In this document: piece by piece, positions 63,293 to 64,000 of the stretch
Numbering within the stretch: position 1 is the stretch's first letter
Layout: every line of letters starts with the position of its first letter
NCBI GenBank assembly: GCA_027574665.1
Contig: CM050665.1
Coordinates: forward strand, 1,612,001 to 1,676,000
Length of the DNA stretch: 64,000 nt
Direction of reading: 5' to 3'
Source: Rhynochetos jubatus
Taxonomy: Eukaryota > Chordata > Aves > Eurypygiformes > Rhynochetidae
Made by a program: the position numbers and the translations under genes
The notes under the pieces: generated by a model
What the model was told of the DNA's origin: nothing
What the model saw: the letters and a program-made list of their open reading frames with translations, nothing else
Databases searched by the model: none

Positions 63293-63432
63293 GAAGTGCC
63301 CAAGGCCAGGCTGGATGAGGCTGGGAGCACCCTGGGCTACGGGGGTGTCCCTTCCCGTGGCAGGGGGTGGCACTAGGGGGGGATGTGAGGTCCCTCCCAG
63401 CCCAAACCGTTCCACGATTCCACGACGGATGT
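63293..63432 (+). mobile_element. CR1 LINE 3' fragment
   Basis: AAGTGCCCAAGGCCAGGCTG, then GAGGTCCCTCCCAGCCCAAA and CCGTTCCACGATTCCACGA, the CR1 end in sense on the plus strand. Confidence 0.92.
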
Positions 63433-64000
63433 ACACGACGTGGCGTCTGTCCTGGGGATCACAGCGACAAGGGAAGTTACAGGCATTGCAGAAGACGAAG
63501 GACAGGGAATTTGAGTCCGTTTTGATAATGGCTGTTGGCCGGCTCTCCCTCTTCAGTGAGGGGAAACCGCTCACCGCATCCCCTTAAACAACCGTCCCTC
63601 GTTAACAGGGTGAAACTCGTCCCGGTGAGTAACGGGGATGCCTCCTTCTCACCGCTCATTTCACACCCGAGTCTTTCCCTGAACCCACCACAGAGGCAGG
63701 AGCCCGGCCCTGACGCGGCACGTGCCGAGGCAGCCCGGAAAGCTCCGTGGAGCCACAGCACCCAGCGGGCCCTTCTCTGCAGCTCCGTGCCTCGCGCTCG
63801 AGGGTGACGCGGAAGCGTCTGCCTTACGGAGCTCGCCAGCGCGCCCGGCTTCCAGCTGCGCCTGGGGACGGCGGCCGGGCTGCCTGCGGGAGCTGGGAGC
63901 GGAGCTGGGAGCAGGCAGCGCCCTAACCCCTGCCGGGAGCCTGCCTTGAGCTCCTTGCCCCACCGGCTGCCTCAGCTTTGACGGCTTCGGGGGTTTTCCC

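Larger units (their letters stand above)
60816..64000. other. Region downstream of PLAGL2
   Basis: Two CR1 fragments and a CpG-dense stretch at about 61900-63000. In human the next gene is TM9SF4, convergent with PLAGL2. I find no TM9SF4 exon and no minus-strand AATAAA here, so it probably starts beyond the window. No coding exon can be supported. Confidence 0.6.

Noticed and set aside
61900..64000. TM9SF4 3' end at the right edge
   Set aside because: Expected from human gene order, but no minus-strand AATAAA and no TM9SF4-like peptide can be seen.

Overview
The window is vertebrate nuclear DNA, almost certainly from a bird. Genes are split by short introns with GT-AG ends. Several copies of the avian and reptilian CR1 LINE 3' end are present, CpG-rich promoters are common, and the proteins are close to mammalian ones but a few residues shorter. 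I see no bacterial or viral gene. Five protein-coding genes account for nearly all the coding sequence. They form the block known from human 20q11.21 (NOL4L, ASXL1, KIF3B, POFUT1, PLAGL2), which in chicken I expect on chromosome 20. The species cannot be fixed from the sequence alone.

Layout from left to right: the last six coding exons of NOL4L on the plus strand (380-4895) with a long 3' UTR to about 9.75 kb; a 2.5 kb gap holding a 41/42 bp minisatellite with a higher-order 166 bp period; the complete ASXL1 gene on the minus strand (coding 30149 down to 13981, 12 coding exons, 1527 aa), convergent with NOL4L; the complete KIF3B gene on the minus strand (coding 40183 down to 34754, 8 coding exons, 739 aa) with a non-coding first exon near 45.8 kb; the complete POFUT1 gene on the minus strand (coding 51096 down to 47721, 7 exons, 383 aa), whose poly(A) signal nearly abuts the KIF3B promoter; and the complete PLAGL2 coding region on the plus strand (55790-58378, 2 coding exons, 494 aa), divergent from POFUT1 across a shared CpG island. 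The last 3 kb contain two CR1 pieces and a CpG-dense stretch with no gene I recognise.

The genes are not one pathway. They cover chromatin (ASXL1, BAP1 cofactor), ciliary transport (KIF3B, kinesin-II), Notch glycosylation (POFUT1), zinc-finger transcription control (PLAGL2) and a poorly characterised nuclear protein (NOL4L). Their arrangement matters mainly for shared promoters and closely packed 3' ends. I found no evidence of an undescribed system. The points most worth checking are the higher-order minisatellite, a predicted uORF overlapping the KIF3B start codon, loss of one N-glycan sequon in POFUT1, the interrupted G-run at the ASXL1 mutation hotspot, and paired ZNF143/THAP11-like promoter motifs.
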